64,000 bases of DNA, taken from NCBI RefSeq assembly GCF_020520425.1, contig NC_079487.1, forward strand, positions 130,904,385-130,968,384, read 5' to 3'. The position numbers were made by a program, and so were the translations under genes. How positions within the stretch are numbered: position 1 is the first letter of the stretch; each line of letters opens with the position of its first letter. Shown piece after piece: positions 12,450-24,336 of this stretch. Source of the stretch: Spinacia oleracea. Taxonomy: Eukaryota; Streptophyta; Magnoliopsida; Caryophyllales; Amaranthaceae. The notes below the pieces were generated by a model. That model did no database searches and was not told where the DNA came from. It saw only the letters and a list, made by a program, of their open reading frames with translations.

Positions 12450-12766
12450 ATCTATACTGGGTATACCATTGAAATGGTATACTAATATTCTGCATTTTTA
12501 TTTAGTACCAAATCACGTAGTTGAGTATAAGGAAAGTAGTTGTATTTTCTCATGTAATACCAAACAACATAGTTTGGTAACATGGTTTCATTTTTATTTG
12601 GTTCCAAACAAAATAGTTTGGTACTCACAAGTCAAAGATAAATGTCATTTATCGTTGACCAGACTCAATTTATTACATGAACTTACCATATAACCCTTAA
12701 TATACCAACCGAAGTTACTATTTTGTCCTTAATATACCATTTTAATGGTATATCTAGTATAGATTC
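12450..12766. repeat. Inverted-repeat MITE (TCTATACT..TATACCATT ends)
   Basis: The left end TCTATACTGGGTATACCATT is inverted at the right as AATGGTATATCTAGTATAGA, a roughly 32-bp TIR with few mismatches. Within each TIR, TATACCATT..AATGGTATA makes a smaller palindrome. No certain TSD was seen. Confidence 0.55.
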
Positions 12767-12903
12767 AGAAAACTTCCTTACCCCGATACCAATTTATTGT
12801 AACAAATGAAAGAGACAAAAATCCATTAACATCAATCAAGTGATGTTCTATTTGAAAATTAACCGACAATAAGAATAATAATCCGCAAATATGCTACGAA
12901 GTA

Positions 12904-13159
12904 CTTCCTCCGATTCTTTTTAGTTGCAACACTTTGTTTTTCACGCTTGCCAATGCATATCTTGAACAATTAATATATTTAATTATCGATAAGTAAAAAT
13001 TATAAAAATTTATTTTCGCAAAATATACATTAAGACGAATCTAACATGATCTCACATGAATATGTGTTTTCCTACAGTGTATATCATAAAAAATAAACAA
13101 AGTAGATATGTAAATAGTACAAAAAATAAAGTATTCCAACTATTTTAAAGCGGAGAAAG
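12904..13159. mobile_element. Stowaway-like MITE
   Basis: Ends CTTCCTCCGATTC and AAAGCGGAGAAAG with TA on both outer sides (12902-12903, 13160-13161). Interior related to 2504-2760 and 13275-13537 (CACGCTTGCCAATGCATAT, then TTATAAAAATTTATTTTCG, and later a GACGAATCTAACATGATC stretch). Confidence 0.7.
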
Positions 13160-13274
13160 TATTAAGGTGGAGTCTTTGCTTTTATCTTTTACTGGTGAGG
13201 AACCCAAATACTCATATTAATTTGCATACTGAACATTTTTGTTGAAGGAATGAAGGGGATAATCTTATGTAATA

Positions 13275-13537
13275 CTTCCTCTGTCTTTTAATATATACTC
13301 GCAACGTTTGTTAGTTTCACGCATGCTAATGCACAACTTTGATTATTTATATCTTAAATTCTTTTTATGCAAAAATTATAAAAAGTTGATATTTTGAAAA
13401 TACACATTGAGACGAATCTAACAAGATCCCACATGACTATGTTTTATCTTATACAAAAAACACTACGAATAGTCAAAGTAGATTATATGAATAGTGGCAA
13501 AAGTCCAAACATTGCGAGTTTTAAAAGACGGAGGAAG
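13275..13537. mobile_element. Stowaway-like MITE
   Basis: Ends CTTCCTCTGTCTTTTA and TAAAAGACGGAGGAAG, a clean TIR, with TA on both sides (13273-13274, 13538-13539). Same subfamily as the element about 115 bp upstream, in the same orientation. Confidence 0.8.
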
Positions 13538-13850
13538 TAATATTTTGTAGGATAAATTCAATACAAATATACAATTACTCATGGATGATGTCAAGAACAT
13601 CCTACGCATGTTTGATTCATTTGCCTCTTGTCATATATTCAGGAAAGCAAATAGAGTTGCAGATTACTGAGCTTCCACTTGGACATTTGATGGATAGCCA
13701 CCAAGACATAGATCCTTTTGCAAATAGTAAAATTTATTATTTTCTCCTATTTGATGAATTAGGTCATAGTCTTGAGAGAAAGCGAACCTAATCTTTATGT
13801 GTAATTTTCTTTTTTAAGAATATCAAAAGTAAAATTCATATCATCAGGAA

Positions 13851-14134
13851 TCCCCCCTTCCTTTAATACTCGAACCGCTTTCCTTTTCGTATCGTCTCAT
13901 AATATTTGCACCGATTCTATCAATGAATTTTTTTTACCAATATTATATTATTTCAAAATATCATTTAAAAATTTACACCCCCACTAGTCCACTACCACTT
14001 ATACATTTTTCACTAACTATATTAAAAAAAAAAAACCCTACTATCAACTACCACCCATTAAATTAATAAGTCAATTCAAGTGTCTTAAACTCTGCACCAG
14101 TCAAACCGGTGCGAGTATTAAAGGATGAAGGGAG
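13851..14134. mobile_element. Stowaway-like MITE, degraded left end
   Basis: CCCCTTCCTTTAATACTCG at the left pairs with CGAGTATTAAAGGATGAAGG at the right, and TA follows the right end (14135-14136). The interior resembles the element at 22190-22522, including GTCAAACCGGT before the right TIR. The left TA has been lost or changed. Confidence 0.65.
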
Positions 14135-15593
14135 TATTGTACTTCGTAAAAGAAATTACTTGAATTTTAGGGACTAGCTAATACTAAAGTATAAAAATTG
14201 TCATAAAGATATTATTCCAATAGAGAATGATATATACTTATAAATGTAAATATAATCGTATAACAAGTTAACAACCAACATTCACTATTTCACATACATG
14301 TACTACTACTAATCTCTATTTTGGACGGTTGATTTGACATTATATATACGCTGTATAATGTATTACAGATATATTATCATCACACAATTATAACTCTTAT
14401 TACTTATAAGCCACAAGAGAGAAAAATTAAAGCTCTTTTATTGCAATAAAATGACAATTAAAGCAAATAATCTCTATAGGAATCGCATTGAAGTCCAAAT
14501 TATTTCTTCTTCGGGACTCTTTATTCTAATTATTGTTTAATAAATCATAGAGTTGTGGATTTACTTTATTAATTTATTTGTACTTGTTTTAAATTTCAAA
14601 TGGCCTGCACCTTGTTAACTTGTAAGTAGTTGTTTAATTTCTTTGTCTGCGGGAAATTGGACAAACAAGATGAGGAACCAAATACCGAAATACGAGTTCT
14701 TCATCTTATGAATGTTTAATTAGTGATAACAAATATTCTTTCGGCCTTTCGGGTGCTTATTATTTAACTACGTATACTTAAGCGCAATTAATTTGTCCTT
14801 TTTTTTTTGTCTGACCTAGTCCGGAGGTTCTAATTAAAACCTGTAATTGGGCCACTTAATATCGCTTAAAGAGGTTTTTTTTTTTTTGATAGGACTACTC
14901 TATTATCTGAATTTATTACGGTTAAACTTAATCATCTATTAAGAACTTATCTTACCTAAACTTACAGAATATGGACTTGTCTGACTATTCGCTACACTTG
15001 AAAATAGGTAAAAAAAAAGCGAGGGAAATAGAGCTAGTATGTACGAATTAGCCTTGCGTTTGATGTACAATAAATTTATTACACACATACATAGTGAGTG
15101 CAAGATCTTTTGCAACAATTTTTGATTGACATTTATTTAAATTTGTTACAACTAAATTAAGTGAAAACAAAACGACAAGAACAAGCCTTACAGATTGTTT
15201 GAGAATGAGAATATGGAGAGAAACAGAAAGGGAGGAGAACAATCTACCCTGTTTGGATAAATGGTTGGGGAAATGAAGGAGATGGGGAGGAAGAGATTCA
15301 TTTTCCTCTTAATAAATCCCATCCCTTCAAATTTGGAAAGAAGATGGATCTCACATTCCTCCCTCCCTATTTTAATTTTCACCTCAAATTCCTCTTGTTT
15401 TCCTTCTATCTTGCTATCCAAACAAGCTATTAATACTTCGATATCATTATAACTTTGGAATGTTTTAAAAGCAACACCAATATTCCGTATTTTATTTGAA
15501 CTATTAAGCGTCAAATTCAAACTTTTTATTTTTAATTTTAGAGTGAATGAGTTCAAAGGGCACTAAAAGCTATTTGAAGGAGATATTTGAACT
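14135..15593. other. Intergenic, nothing recognised
   Basis: No gene I can support. The 122-aa and 64-aa minus-strand ORFs at 15048-15556 overlap each other and have no recognisable domain. Confidence 0.4.
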
Positions 15594-15769
15594 CAGTGGT
15601 GGACCTTGAACGGTTTTATGAGGGGGGCCGGAAGAAAAAAATTAAGCAATATACTATGTAATTATACAATTATACACAAATTTTAGGGGGCCGTAACTAA
15701 AATTACACTATAAAATTTTTCGGTCAGGGAGGCCAGGCCCACCCCAGCCATACCTAAGATCCGCCATTG
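15594..15769. mobile_element. hAT-type MITE with 8-bp TSD
   Basis: The ends CAGTGGTGGACCTTG and TAAGATCCGCCATTG are inverted repeats, and the 8-bp TSD TTTGAACT is perfect (15586-15593 and 15770-15777). An 8-bp TSD and CAGTGG-type ends indicate the hAT superfamily. At 176 bp it cannot encode a transposase. Confidence 0.85.
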
Positions 15770-15811
15770 TTTGAACTTAAGACCTATTATACACAACTAC
15801 ACAAACCCTTA

Positions 15812-16137
15812 CTCCCTTCGTATTTATTTAAGCACTTACCTTTTTCCGGCCGAATTTATTTAAGGGATACTCTTGCCATTTTTAGTAACTTATCAACCCC
15901 ATCATCTAATTAAATAATACATCTAATTTAACCTATGACCCACCATCTTATTAAACAAATAATATAATAAACGCATCCCACCTCCCACCCCACCAAACCA
16001 AAATGACACGATCTCCACTTGTTTACTTATTAAAATATCTACACAACCCCATTTACTTTATTATTTTATTTCATTCAATTCTCCTTCTTAATATTCGTAC
16101 CCAACCAAATGTATCGCTTAAATAAAAACGGAGAGAG
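15812..16137. mobile_element. Stowaway-like MITE
   Basis: Ends CTCCCTTCGTATTTATTTAAG and CTTAAATAAAAACGGAGAGAG, TA on both outer sides (15810-15811, 16138-16139), 326 bp, no coding potential. Confidence 0.8.
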
Positions 16138-16802
16138 TACTATACATCAATAGTCGAATGCATCATTGATAAATTGGAACTTTTGTTGAGCAACTAGCTA
16201 TTACGTACTCCGTTCTCCGTATATGGTATATCCAAGTGCCACATGGCCGCAAAAGTGTGCACTATTTTTACACGGAGTTGAGAATATTTTATATTTTTAG
16301 CAACAACGTTTAGACTTAAAACCCATTTTCATAAAAATTAAATTCAATATTTCTGGATAATTAGCCGGTCTAAGTCAACTCTCATTTTTTGCCAAAATAG
16401 TAGGGGGCTATTGCTTATTATTAGAACCTTCTATTTAACTTACGAGCTTAATTAATATCTTCATTATTTATTTATGAAACTTATTCCCCAAGTTTTTTGG
16501 CATCATCATCCGCGTACAAAATCTTGATTTTGTCTTGTTTGTAAGGGTACGTATTTCTTCGTAAATTTCCTAAAATAAGTAATAATAATAAGACTATCCT
16601 CATCATATTTTTGTTTGTCTTGTTTTGTAAGCGTATTTCATCCCGAGTAGTAATAATGATGCATCCAAGTGTATAATAGAATCCTGCCTATATTGTCTTA
16701 CGAAGAATATTAGAAATAGATAAGACTATCCTCATCATATACCATCCAGATCACTGCGTAAAAAGATACGAGAGATCCTAGTATCTTTATTCTATAAGGG
16801 AA
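16138..16802. other. Intergenic with a short direct duplication
   Basis: The phrase AAGACTATCCTCATCATAT occurs twice (about 16590 and 16722), as does TTGTAAG.GTA..TATTTC nearby, so part of the region is an imperfect duplication of about 130 bp. No gene is seen. Confidence 0.4.
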
Positions 16803-17588
16803 CTAGATTAGAGCAACTCCAATGGTTACAAAAGGGACCTGCTCACAAAAAAATGAACATGTACGTGAGCAGGTAGCCCGCCATTGGTACAACAATGACA
16901 TAAGCAGCTGTTAAAACCTTTTAGCTATTTTGCGCTACGTAGCTCACAAAAAATATAGCTCAAAAAAATAAATTATTTAAATTAAATATTATAGGGAGCT
17001 ATAAAGTATTGTAGCCCACCAATGTGATAATTTGTAGTTTTAATCAATTAAGGTTAGAAATTTGATGTGGCAAACTTAGCCACAACATCCCATTGGAGTT
17101 GCTCTTAGGTCCCTTATATGCACGGATAATTGCAATTATTATTTGACCATCTTTTTTATAAAATATTTAACTGAAATATTTATCACTTAAAATTAATGCA
17201 TAATTAATAAATCTTAAACGTAATAATTTAATCATCTAATATGTAATTTTTTACATACTACGTATTATATATTTTATATGTTTAATATAATAATTTGACC
17301 AAAATATTCGATATGCTTAATATGTTAATTTGTCCAAAATATTGAGTAAATATAATTTATATTATTGATATGATGATTTGATTATAATATTATAAAAATT
17401 GTATATTACCGTCATGTTTTATAATCCAATATTTTTTTCATTCATAAACATTTATACAAAAGGAAAGAAAATAAAAAATATAAAGTAGATATGTTGTTTT
17501 AGAAAAGGGGTTTTTGGATGAAATTTTTTACACTAGGAAGTGACATGCGTCATTCCTGATGTCTGTTACTTATAGTAAATGTAATAGA
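16803..17588 (-). mobile_element. Non-autonomous Helitron, copy D, interrupted by a Tourist-like MITE
   Basis: On the minus strand it begins near 17588 with the same 5' sequence as other copies (TCTATTACATT..., ATGACACATGTC-like) and ends with the palindrome region near 17117-17126. The terminal block CTAGATTAGG (as seen intact at 52322) is split: CTAGATTA lies at 16803-16810 and TTAGG resumes at 17105. A MITE therefore sits about 5-8 bp inside the Helitron 3' terminus. The flanking base before CTAG is A, as expected. Confidence 0.7.
16811..17104. mobile_element. Tourist-like (PIF/Harbinger) MITE nested in a Helitron
   Basis: The ends GAGCAACTCCAATGG and CCATTGGAGTTGCTC are perfect inverted repeats and TTA flanks both sides (16808-16810, 17105-17107), the Harbinger-type 3-bp TSD. 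Its relatives are at 50289-50591 and, more distantly, 18637-18952. Confidence 0.9.
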
Positions 17589-18165
17589 CACTTGACTACT
17601 TGAGCTTAATTTTTTCGTGTCCCCCTATACTACCATTGTTAATGTTAACAAAGTTTATAAATAAAAATATTATTTTAAATTAATACTTAATACTTAATAG
17701 TTTAATATACAATATTTATATAAAATGGTGCGCACACATCACTTACATAAATACCAATATTTCGATACAAAGATGATTATAAAATGATAACTTTGGTGAC
17801 AAAAAATATCCTTGGTAATCATGAAACAAAATAAAGTTTGTTTTTGTTTATAGAAGGAAACATAAATAAAAAAGGTACATATTGTTGGCTAGACTTTTGG
17901 CTCATTGTTAATTTAATGGCCCAATGGTTAGTCGAGCAAATTTTGAGTAAAATCGTCTTATACTCATGACAAACACAAAATTAATTATAATCCGTAACTA
18001 TTAAGCTAAAACTATGTACTAAATAGTAAATATAACTATTAAAAGGAGAACATTATGTTAACATAATTTTTTCTATTAATTAGAAAAGATAACTAACAAA
18101 GCATAATTATTTTTAAAAACTAAGCATTATTGTTTGACAAGGAGAGGGTAACTTTGACAAATTTG
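17589..18165. other. Intergenic, nothing recognised
   Basis: AT-rich, no gene or bounded repeat that I can support. Confidence 0.4.
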
Positions 18166-18580
18166 GCAAATCAAACCTAACAAAGTTTTCTATTTGTTAT
18201 TTACAACCTCAAACTTCTAATTTGCCAATTACAACCTTGAAGCTATCCATTTATTTTGAATTACAACCGAAATCATTCTTCGGCAAAAATCATCGGAAGA
18301 TGATGCCATAATACATAATATCTATATAATAAAAAGTTATTTTCTTTTTAATTTTTATTTTTCTATTTATTCCACATTTTTTAATTTAATTTTTTTCTAT
18401 AGAAATTATGTAATTGTTTTTTTTAATAACATTTATGGCATCATCTTCTGGTGATTTTTGCCGGAAAATGACTCTGGGTTGTAATTTTAAATGGAGGCAT
18501 AAATTTAAGGTAGTAACTGATAAAAATAGAAGTTTGAGGTTGTAATTGACAAATATGAAAATTTATTAGGTTGTATTTGC
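18166..18580. mobile_element. Long-TIR foldback element (probably Mutator-like)
   Basis: The arms (about 18166-18330 and 18430-18580) are inverted copies of each other: TTACAACCTCAAACTTCTA on the left faces TAGAAGTTTGAGGTTGTAA on the right, and TTCGGCAAAAATCATCGG faces TGGTGATTTTTGCCGGAA. Long arms suggest a Mutator-like foldback element. I could not confirm a 9-bp TSD. Confidence 0.6.
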
Positions 18581-18636
18581 TCAATTTTTTGATAACTGTC
18601 TAATTATGAAGTATAGCTATACTCTTATAATCCTAA

Positions 18637-18952
18637 GAGCAAGATTAGCGCTAGTATAAGCCAAGACTTCCACATCATCTTTTTATTAATCAGATTCTTG
18701 TCAAGACCCTTTCAGATTTACTTAATTTTTCCACTTTACCCCTCGTACTCATTCAAGACTCCTAAAATTTATGAAAATAAAAAAATAAAAAATAAAAAAT
18801 AATAATAATTGAGATTGAATTTACAATTTAAACGTCTTAAATACTCTTGCTCAGACTTTTGTCATACTCTTACACTTAAATGGGAGGTCTTAAGTTAATA
18901 CTCAATAAAACTATTGCTCAAACTATTGCTCAGACCAACGTTAATCTTGCTC
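18637..18952. mobile_element. Tourist-like (PIF/Harbinger) MITE
   Basis: GAGCAAGATTAGCG at the left and the near-complement GTTAATCTTGCTC at the right, with TAA on both sides (18634-18636, 18953-18955). It ends about 395 bp upstream of the kinase start codon and about 220 bp upstream of the likely TATA box. Confidence 0.8.
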
Positions 18953-19176
18953 TAAGACAGTCTCTATTTAAAGTTTGCCTAATCTCGATCGATCTTACTT
19001 TTTATACCTACCTTAGCTTAATTGTAACCAATAGTTTTAGTTTCTTGGTTGAATAATTAAAACACTTAAGCCAGCTTGATCAACAAGAAATTTCAAGGGA
19101 GTGGGGGAAAGGAAGGGAGGCAAAAGTCAAACCTATAGACGAAGACGGCACAAAGTTCCTCATTTCACAACTTGTC

Positions 19177-19184
19177 TATAAATA
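19177..19184 (+). promoter_or_regulatory. Likely TATA box of the kinase gene
   Basis: TATAAATA, 164 bp before the ATG at 19348. The stretch between is AC-rich without intron signs, consistent with a 5' UTR of about 135 nt. This is based on motif and position only. Confidence 0.55.
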
Positions 19185-19347
19185 TTAGTTTTAGTTGGTG
19201 CATTTTCCCAACAACCAAACAACTCTACAAACAAACAACAACCATCACAAATCCAAATCCCACTTCAAAATTAGCAATTACTCTTCATCAATTCAATACA
19301 TTTCCCCTTAATTTGGAAATAAGCAACAAAAAACAAAAACAAAAACA

Positions 19348-21371
19348 ATGGCTTCAAAAAAGATTACATGGGAATCCATTTTCCCAAGTTGCTTCAAGCC
19401 AAAGGGATCACAATCCAAACCTAAACTCATTACTAAATCCAAAACCAAAACCAAAACCAAAACAACAACCAAAACTAAAACAACAACCAAAACCAAGACT
19501 AAGACTGTACCACAAAGAGTAGTACCAAGTTCTCCTCAAAGGATATCCATCTCAGACATTAGCAACCCGAATTTCGAGTTCTCGTTCAACGATCTTTCGA
19601 CCTCTTTTGTCGGGTCAAACCTTCAAGTTTTTACAGTGGATGAACTAAGGATCATCTCAAACAACTTCTCTTACACTAGCAATTTCATTGGCGAAGGCGG
19701 GTTCGGGGCTGTTTATAAAGGGTTCATTGATGAAAAGCTTAGACCCGGTTTAAAAGCTCAAAGTGTGGCTATTAAGGTCTTGGATTTGGAAGGATCACAA
19801 GGCCATAATGAGTGGCTGGTAAATACTACTTGCATTCACATTATTACCCCAAATATATCACATTTTTATTATCAACTTTTGACTAACATATTATCATATG
19901 ATTCTTAAATTTTTCAGGCTGAACTTATATTTCTGGGACAATTGAGGCATACTCATTTGGTAAAATTGATCGGATATTGCTGTGAGAATGAACAAAGGGT
20001 TCTTGTTTATGAATATATGTCCAGAGGCAACTTGGACAACCAATTATTCAGAAGTATGTTCTTATTTTTATTTTTTGGTTATATAATGAATTTATTTTAA
20101 TATAAGATCAAGTATTAACATGAATATATTGTATGAATGCAGGATGCTCTGTTGCCTTACCATGGTTGACTAGAATGAAAATCGCGCTCGGAGCTGCCAA
20201 AGGCCTCGCATTCCTTCATGGTGCCAATAAGCCTGTCATTTTAAGGGATTTCAAGGCTGCAAATATACTCTTAGATTCTGTAAGTTCGATCTTCATTTTG
20301 TTTATAGCCATCTGTTACTCGGACTTTTCATTTTACCCTACTCGTGCATGGAGAAATGAATCAAAAACATGAAACTTTTGTTGTAAAATACTACGTACTA
20401 ACCAAGTTTAACACTTGAGTACATCTTAAACCCCGAGTGCTTGGGTGAGTATCTGAGTCCGAGTAACATAGATTACGTTAAAATTTAACACAGTGACTTT
20501 TTCCGGACTTTTGGGTTAGTGTTACTTATATTATAAGTTTTTGGTGTGCAGAATTTCAAAGCAAAGCTTTCAGATTTCGGGTTTGCAAGAGATGGACCAG
20601 ATGGAGATAAAAGTCATGTAACTACAGAACACATCCTAGGCACTAAAGGCTACGTTGCTCCAGAATATGTCATGACAGGTAATTTAATACATTAATTTGA
20701 ATTAGTATTCTTAATTAACATTTTCGGTATGTTTAACGTTGACGATTAGTATTTAGTAACAACATAAAGTCACGTACAATACGTATAAACTTACGGTATT
20801 TAAATTCGTATATATCAATCAAGAAATACTTATTCCAACCACTAAAATAAAATTGTCAAATATTCTAACAAACTAAATTATAAACAACAAATATGCAGGT
20901 CATTTGACAACTATGAGTGACGTATACAGTTTCGGAGTAGTTCTTCTAGAGTTATTGACCGGGAAAAGATGCATGGACAAAATTCGTCCAAGAAGAGAAC
21001 ATTGCCTAGTCGAATGGGCTAGGCCACTTCTTAAGGATCCTCGAAAAATGGATACAATCATGGATTCGAGGCTAGAGGGTCAATACTCGGTTCAAGGGGC
21101 TAAAATAACCACCATGTTGGCTTATCAATGCCTTAGCCATAATCCGAAATCGCGACCTACAATGAGTTCAGTGGTTAAGACCTTGGAGCCGTTAATGGAG
21201 ATGAACGATATTCCGAGCCATTTCGTGTATGTTGTACCAAAAGGAGAAAAGAAAGAATATGCAAACCAAGTTAAAGAAAGGAAAATGAACAAAGATAATA
21301 ATAGGGTTAGACACAATGCTTTACATAGTAGGCTTAGCAATGGTGTTGATTCCCCTGGATTCGGTAGATAA
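19348..21371 (+). CDS. Receptor-like cytoplasmic kinase, RLCK-VII (PBL/RIPK-like)
   Basis: Protein Ser/Thr kinase; family members act at the plasma membrane below immune and growth receptors. Exons by GT/AG and frame: 19348-19818, 19918-20053, 20143-20279, 20552-20678, 20899-21371, giving 447 aa. Residues 1-90 are basic with a Lys-Thr tract (about 31-52) and a Cys near residue 15 that could be acylated; there is no Gly2. Kinase domain about 105-385: Gly loop [11 protein letters not shown] from 115, ATP-binding Lys143, catalytic Asp238, Asn243, DFG at 256-258, [10 protein letters not shown] in the activation segment. The five-exon layout and the VILRDFK site fit RLCK-VII. Odd points: Leu236 stands where the family usually has Tyr before Arg-Asp, and the activation loop ([10 protein letters not shown]) looks one residue longer than the usual HVSTRVMGT. 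Family assignment is firm; the exact orthologue is not known. Confidence 0.88.
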
Positions 21372-22189
21372 TATATTAAAGACATAGTAAAATATAAAAA
21401 AATTAATGATCTTCTTTTGGAGAAGGAAATGTACATACAAATTAAAAGGGTTTTTTAATTTATTTTTTGGTGTTTTGACTAGTAACTTAAAGAATATACA
21501 TACACTTAAAAAAAGGTATTAAGGAATGTAAAATGTGAATACTATATGGTCAACGAACGGCTTAATTAAGTTTGTACGTACTATAATTCTTTCATCAATA
21601 ATCAAAGAATACGGAGATGATGTACAAGTATTAATACCAAGTATAATTTGTCGTAGTACATTGATTTCTAGATGTTTTGTACTCCACGTTGTTTTTGCCC
21701 TTGTTGGGAACTTTGAGAAGAATACACTCTTTTGGCAAATACTACTCCCTTCATTTCAATTGTCACTTCGTTAACTAGCTTTCTCTGTTTTGTTTTAATT
21801 GTCGTTTGTAGATTATTAGTGTAACTTTTCATTGACAGTTTAAGTTATTGCAATAAAATATTTGTCGTTATTATAAAAATGGAGTGAAAATTATAAAACT
21901 ATGCTTAGTAATACCGGGAAATTAGAGTACTAGCTCTAAAGAGATATAATAGGAATATTATTTCCAAGAGAATTTCAACAATGTTAATGTTTGGATTTGA
22001 TATTGTTAATAATTTTTGTTAGTCACTCCGTATAATACGAATAAAACATCTAGTTTCATCCCCTAAATTACTGTATAAATGGTAAATCGACAATTAAAAA
22101 GGATAATGTAATGAGTAGTCCATAGGCCATACTTTGTATATCTAAATTATATGTAATTTCAAGTTCAATATTGATATTTTAAATACATA
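21372..22189. other. Kinase 3' flank and intergenic
   Basis: This probably holds the kinase 3' UTR and polyadenylation region; no single signal is decisive. The 79-aa ORF at 21535-21774 has no recognisable features. CACTCCGTATAATACG occurs near 22025. Confidence 0.35.
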
Positions 22190-22522
22190 CTCCCTCCGTC
22201 CCGGAATACTTGACCTGTTTTCCTTATCGAGCCGTCCCTTAATACTTGACCTGTTTCTAAAAATGGAAATATTCTACCAATATTATATTATTTCTCACTC
22301 CACCCCTATTAACCCACCTACCCCCTACTCCATACAAAAAATAATTAAAAATTCAACCCCTACTCTCCCCCAACCCCACCTCTTAACCCACCCCCCACTA
22401 ACTACATTAAAATAATACCCCACTATCAACTACAGTACTACCTATTAAATTAAATAAGTCAATTCAAGTCCCTTAAACTCTGTGCCGGTCAAACCGGGTC
22501 GAGTATTCCGGGACGGAGGGAG
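22190..22522. mobile_element. Stowaway MITE
   Basis: Clean TIRs CTCCCTCCGTCCCGGAATAC and GTATTCCGGGACGGAGGGAG, with TA on both sides (22188-22189, 22523-22524). 333 bp with no coding potential. The near-perfect TIRs suggest a fairly young insertion. Confidence 0.92.
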
Positions 22523-23554
22523 TAGTCTCATATCCAAAAATATGTATTTACGTACACCGTAATTTAGATTGATTTGTAGTATCTTGGTAATTAGACGATC
22601 AAATTACTGGTTTAATTGTGGAACAAATGAGGTCGATCTTGACCTATCGTTTAAGATTAAAAGCTCATATGTGACTGTGTACGACATGTTACAGGTTCGA
22701 ATACAGTTTAAATTGTGAAAGTTGGTGGCCCTTATTGTGATACATATTTTTAAAACCCGTCGTCTCTTTCAATTCAGTAACGGGTGAGACTTTTCTCCCA
22801 ATTACTAGCTAGAGTCAAGTAAGTGACACTAGCTAGTTTTTCTTCCACCATTTAGCAATTGAGATATACCTTAAATTAAGTTAGTTTATATCACATAGAT
22901 TTTCACCAAACTCACTTAACCTATACTTACAAACCCAAATTGAAGTACATTTCTTCAATAATATCATAATCATCTTTTAGTTGTAGTCAAACTACCTTAG
23001 TACCTTCTAATTAGGTGCACTAATCCATAGAATTTAGTCATAATCCAAATCATCCCCTACATGCATATATTCAGTGGCTGATCCAAATTAACATAATAAT
23101 GGGTGCGAAATAATTCCTATTTTCTATGAAACTTATGACATAGAAAAAAGTTTTTGGTTAGTTAATTCATAAGACTAAAGTGAGATTCATATAATTAAGA
23201 ACCGGCCAAATACAGTTTATGAAATAATTAAGGAAGAAGTACATAATATGATTAATTAGTTAGATGTCATGAGTGAAGGAATTGATATACCAACTAACAT
23301 ATCCCTTAATTGTCTGACTTTGTGCCCTTTTAATGGGGTTTATTCAAATGTGGGCGTGCCTAATTCTTAGACAATAAAACATACTCCTACTGTCACCTTT
23401 CTAGAACCTTCTTACCTCATCTTTGATTTTTTGCCCAATCAAAAACGGCTTAATTTATTTATAATACTTCATATACTATAATATTTTTAATATGGCAGAT
23501 AGTACAATGGAAAGTGTATAATAATATAAATTCCATTGTACCATCTATCATTTT
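22523..23554. other. Intergenic with a small palindrome
   Basis: No gene. At 23492-23551 ATGGCAGATAGTACAATGGAA and TTCCATTGTACCATCTATCAT form an imperfect inverted repeat of about 20 bp around a short AT spacer, possibly a tiny MITE relic. Confidence 0.4.
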
Positions 23555-23983
23555 AATTGGATGAGACTAAATTAAATAATCAAATTGCATTTTCTTTGTA
23601 GTAATAACTTAATTATAACTAACATTTTTAACAAAATTGAAGATTTTAGTTACTAGGGGCATGCTACATGCACTCTTCAAATTTGTACAAGATATGTTAT
23701 ACAATGTACGTTGTTAAAAACTTAAAATCACGGTGTTAATATTTTTAAAAACACAATCTTATGAATCTATGATTCTTTAAAAAACAACTGACTTGTTTAT
23801 GAAATAAAGATACGAGTAAAAGAGCCAGAGTTAAGTAAGGTAGCCAACTTAAGTCTGTACTCAGCTGGTAAATTTTACCGCTCCAACCGTAGTTAATTAC
23901 TCTGCATAAACTAACAACACTTTAATTAATTACCGTTTTTTACTTTTATTTCATCTCTAGTTTCTTAGTGTAGTTACAAACTA

Positions 23984-24336
23984 CTCCCTCCGTCTCTTTT
24001 TGTTCTTTACGTTTTCCTTTTTGGGTATTTCAAAATGTTCTTTACATTTCCTTTTATATTATCACATAAATGACTTAGTATTCTATCAAAATTTGTGTCA
24101 AATTACTATTTTAACCAATTAAATTCATTTGGTAATTTAATCTATCACATTTTTCCATTAGGACATTAAATTTTTCTCATTTCCCAATATCAGAATTTTG
24201 GTAAAAGTTAAAACATTATGAATAAACGTAATTTATCTTGTTTGAATAAAAAATTGAGGAATCTCGATGCAAATTAATTAATCGTTAAAACGCGTGAAAA
24301 ATATCAAACGTAAAGAACAAAAAGAGACGGAGGGAA
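23984..24336. mobile_element. Stowaway MITE inside duplication copy 1
   Basis: Ends CTCCCTCCGTCTCTTTTTGT and ACAAAAAGAGACGGAGGGAA, TA on both sides (23982-23983, 24337-24338). The matching position in copy 2 (near 25318) lacks the element. Related elements lie at 38715-39067 and 57341-57665 in the opposite orientation. Confidence 0.85.

Noticed and set aside
13585-13791. 68-aa ORF with fairly normal amino-acid composition
   Set aside because: No recognisable domain, no neighbouring exon, no supporting splice sites or start context.
15048-15556. Overlapping minus-strand ORFs (64 and 122 aa)
   Set aside because: They overlap in different frames, have biased Leu/Ser/Lys composition and no family resemblance.
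19308-19496. Minus-strand Val/Leu-rich ORF opposite the kinase N terminus
   Set aside because: It is the antisense of the Lys-Thr repeat tract in kinase exon 1.
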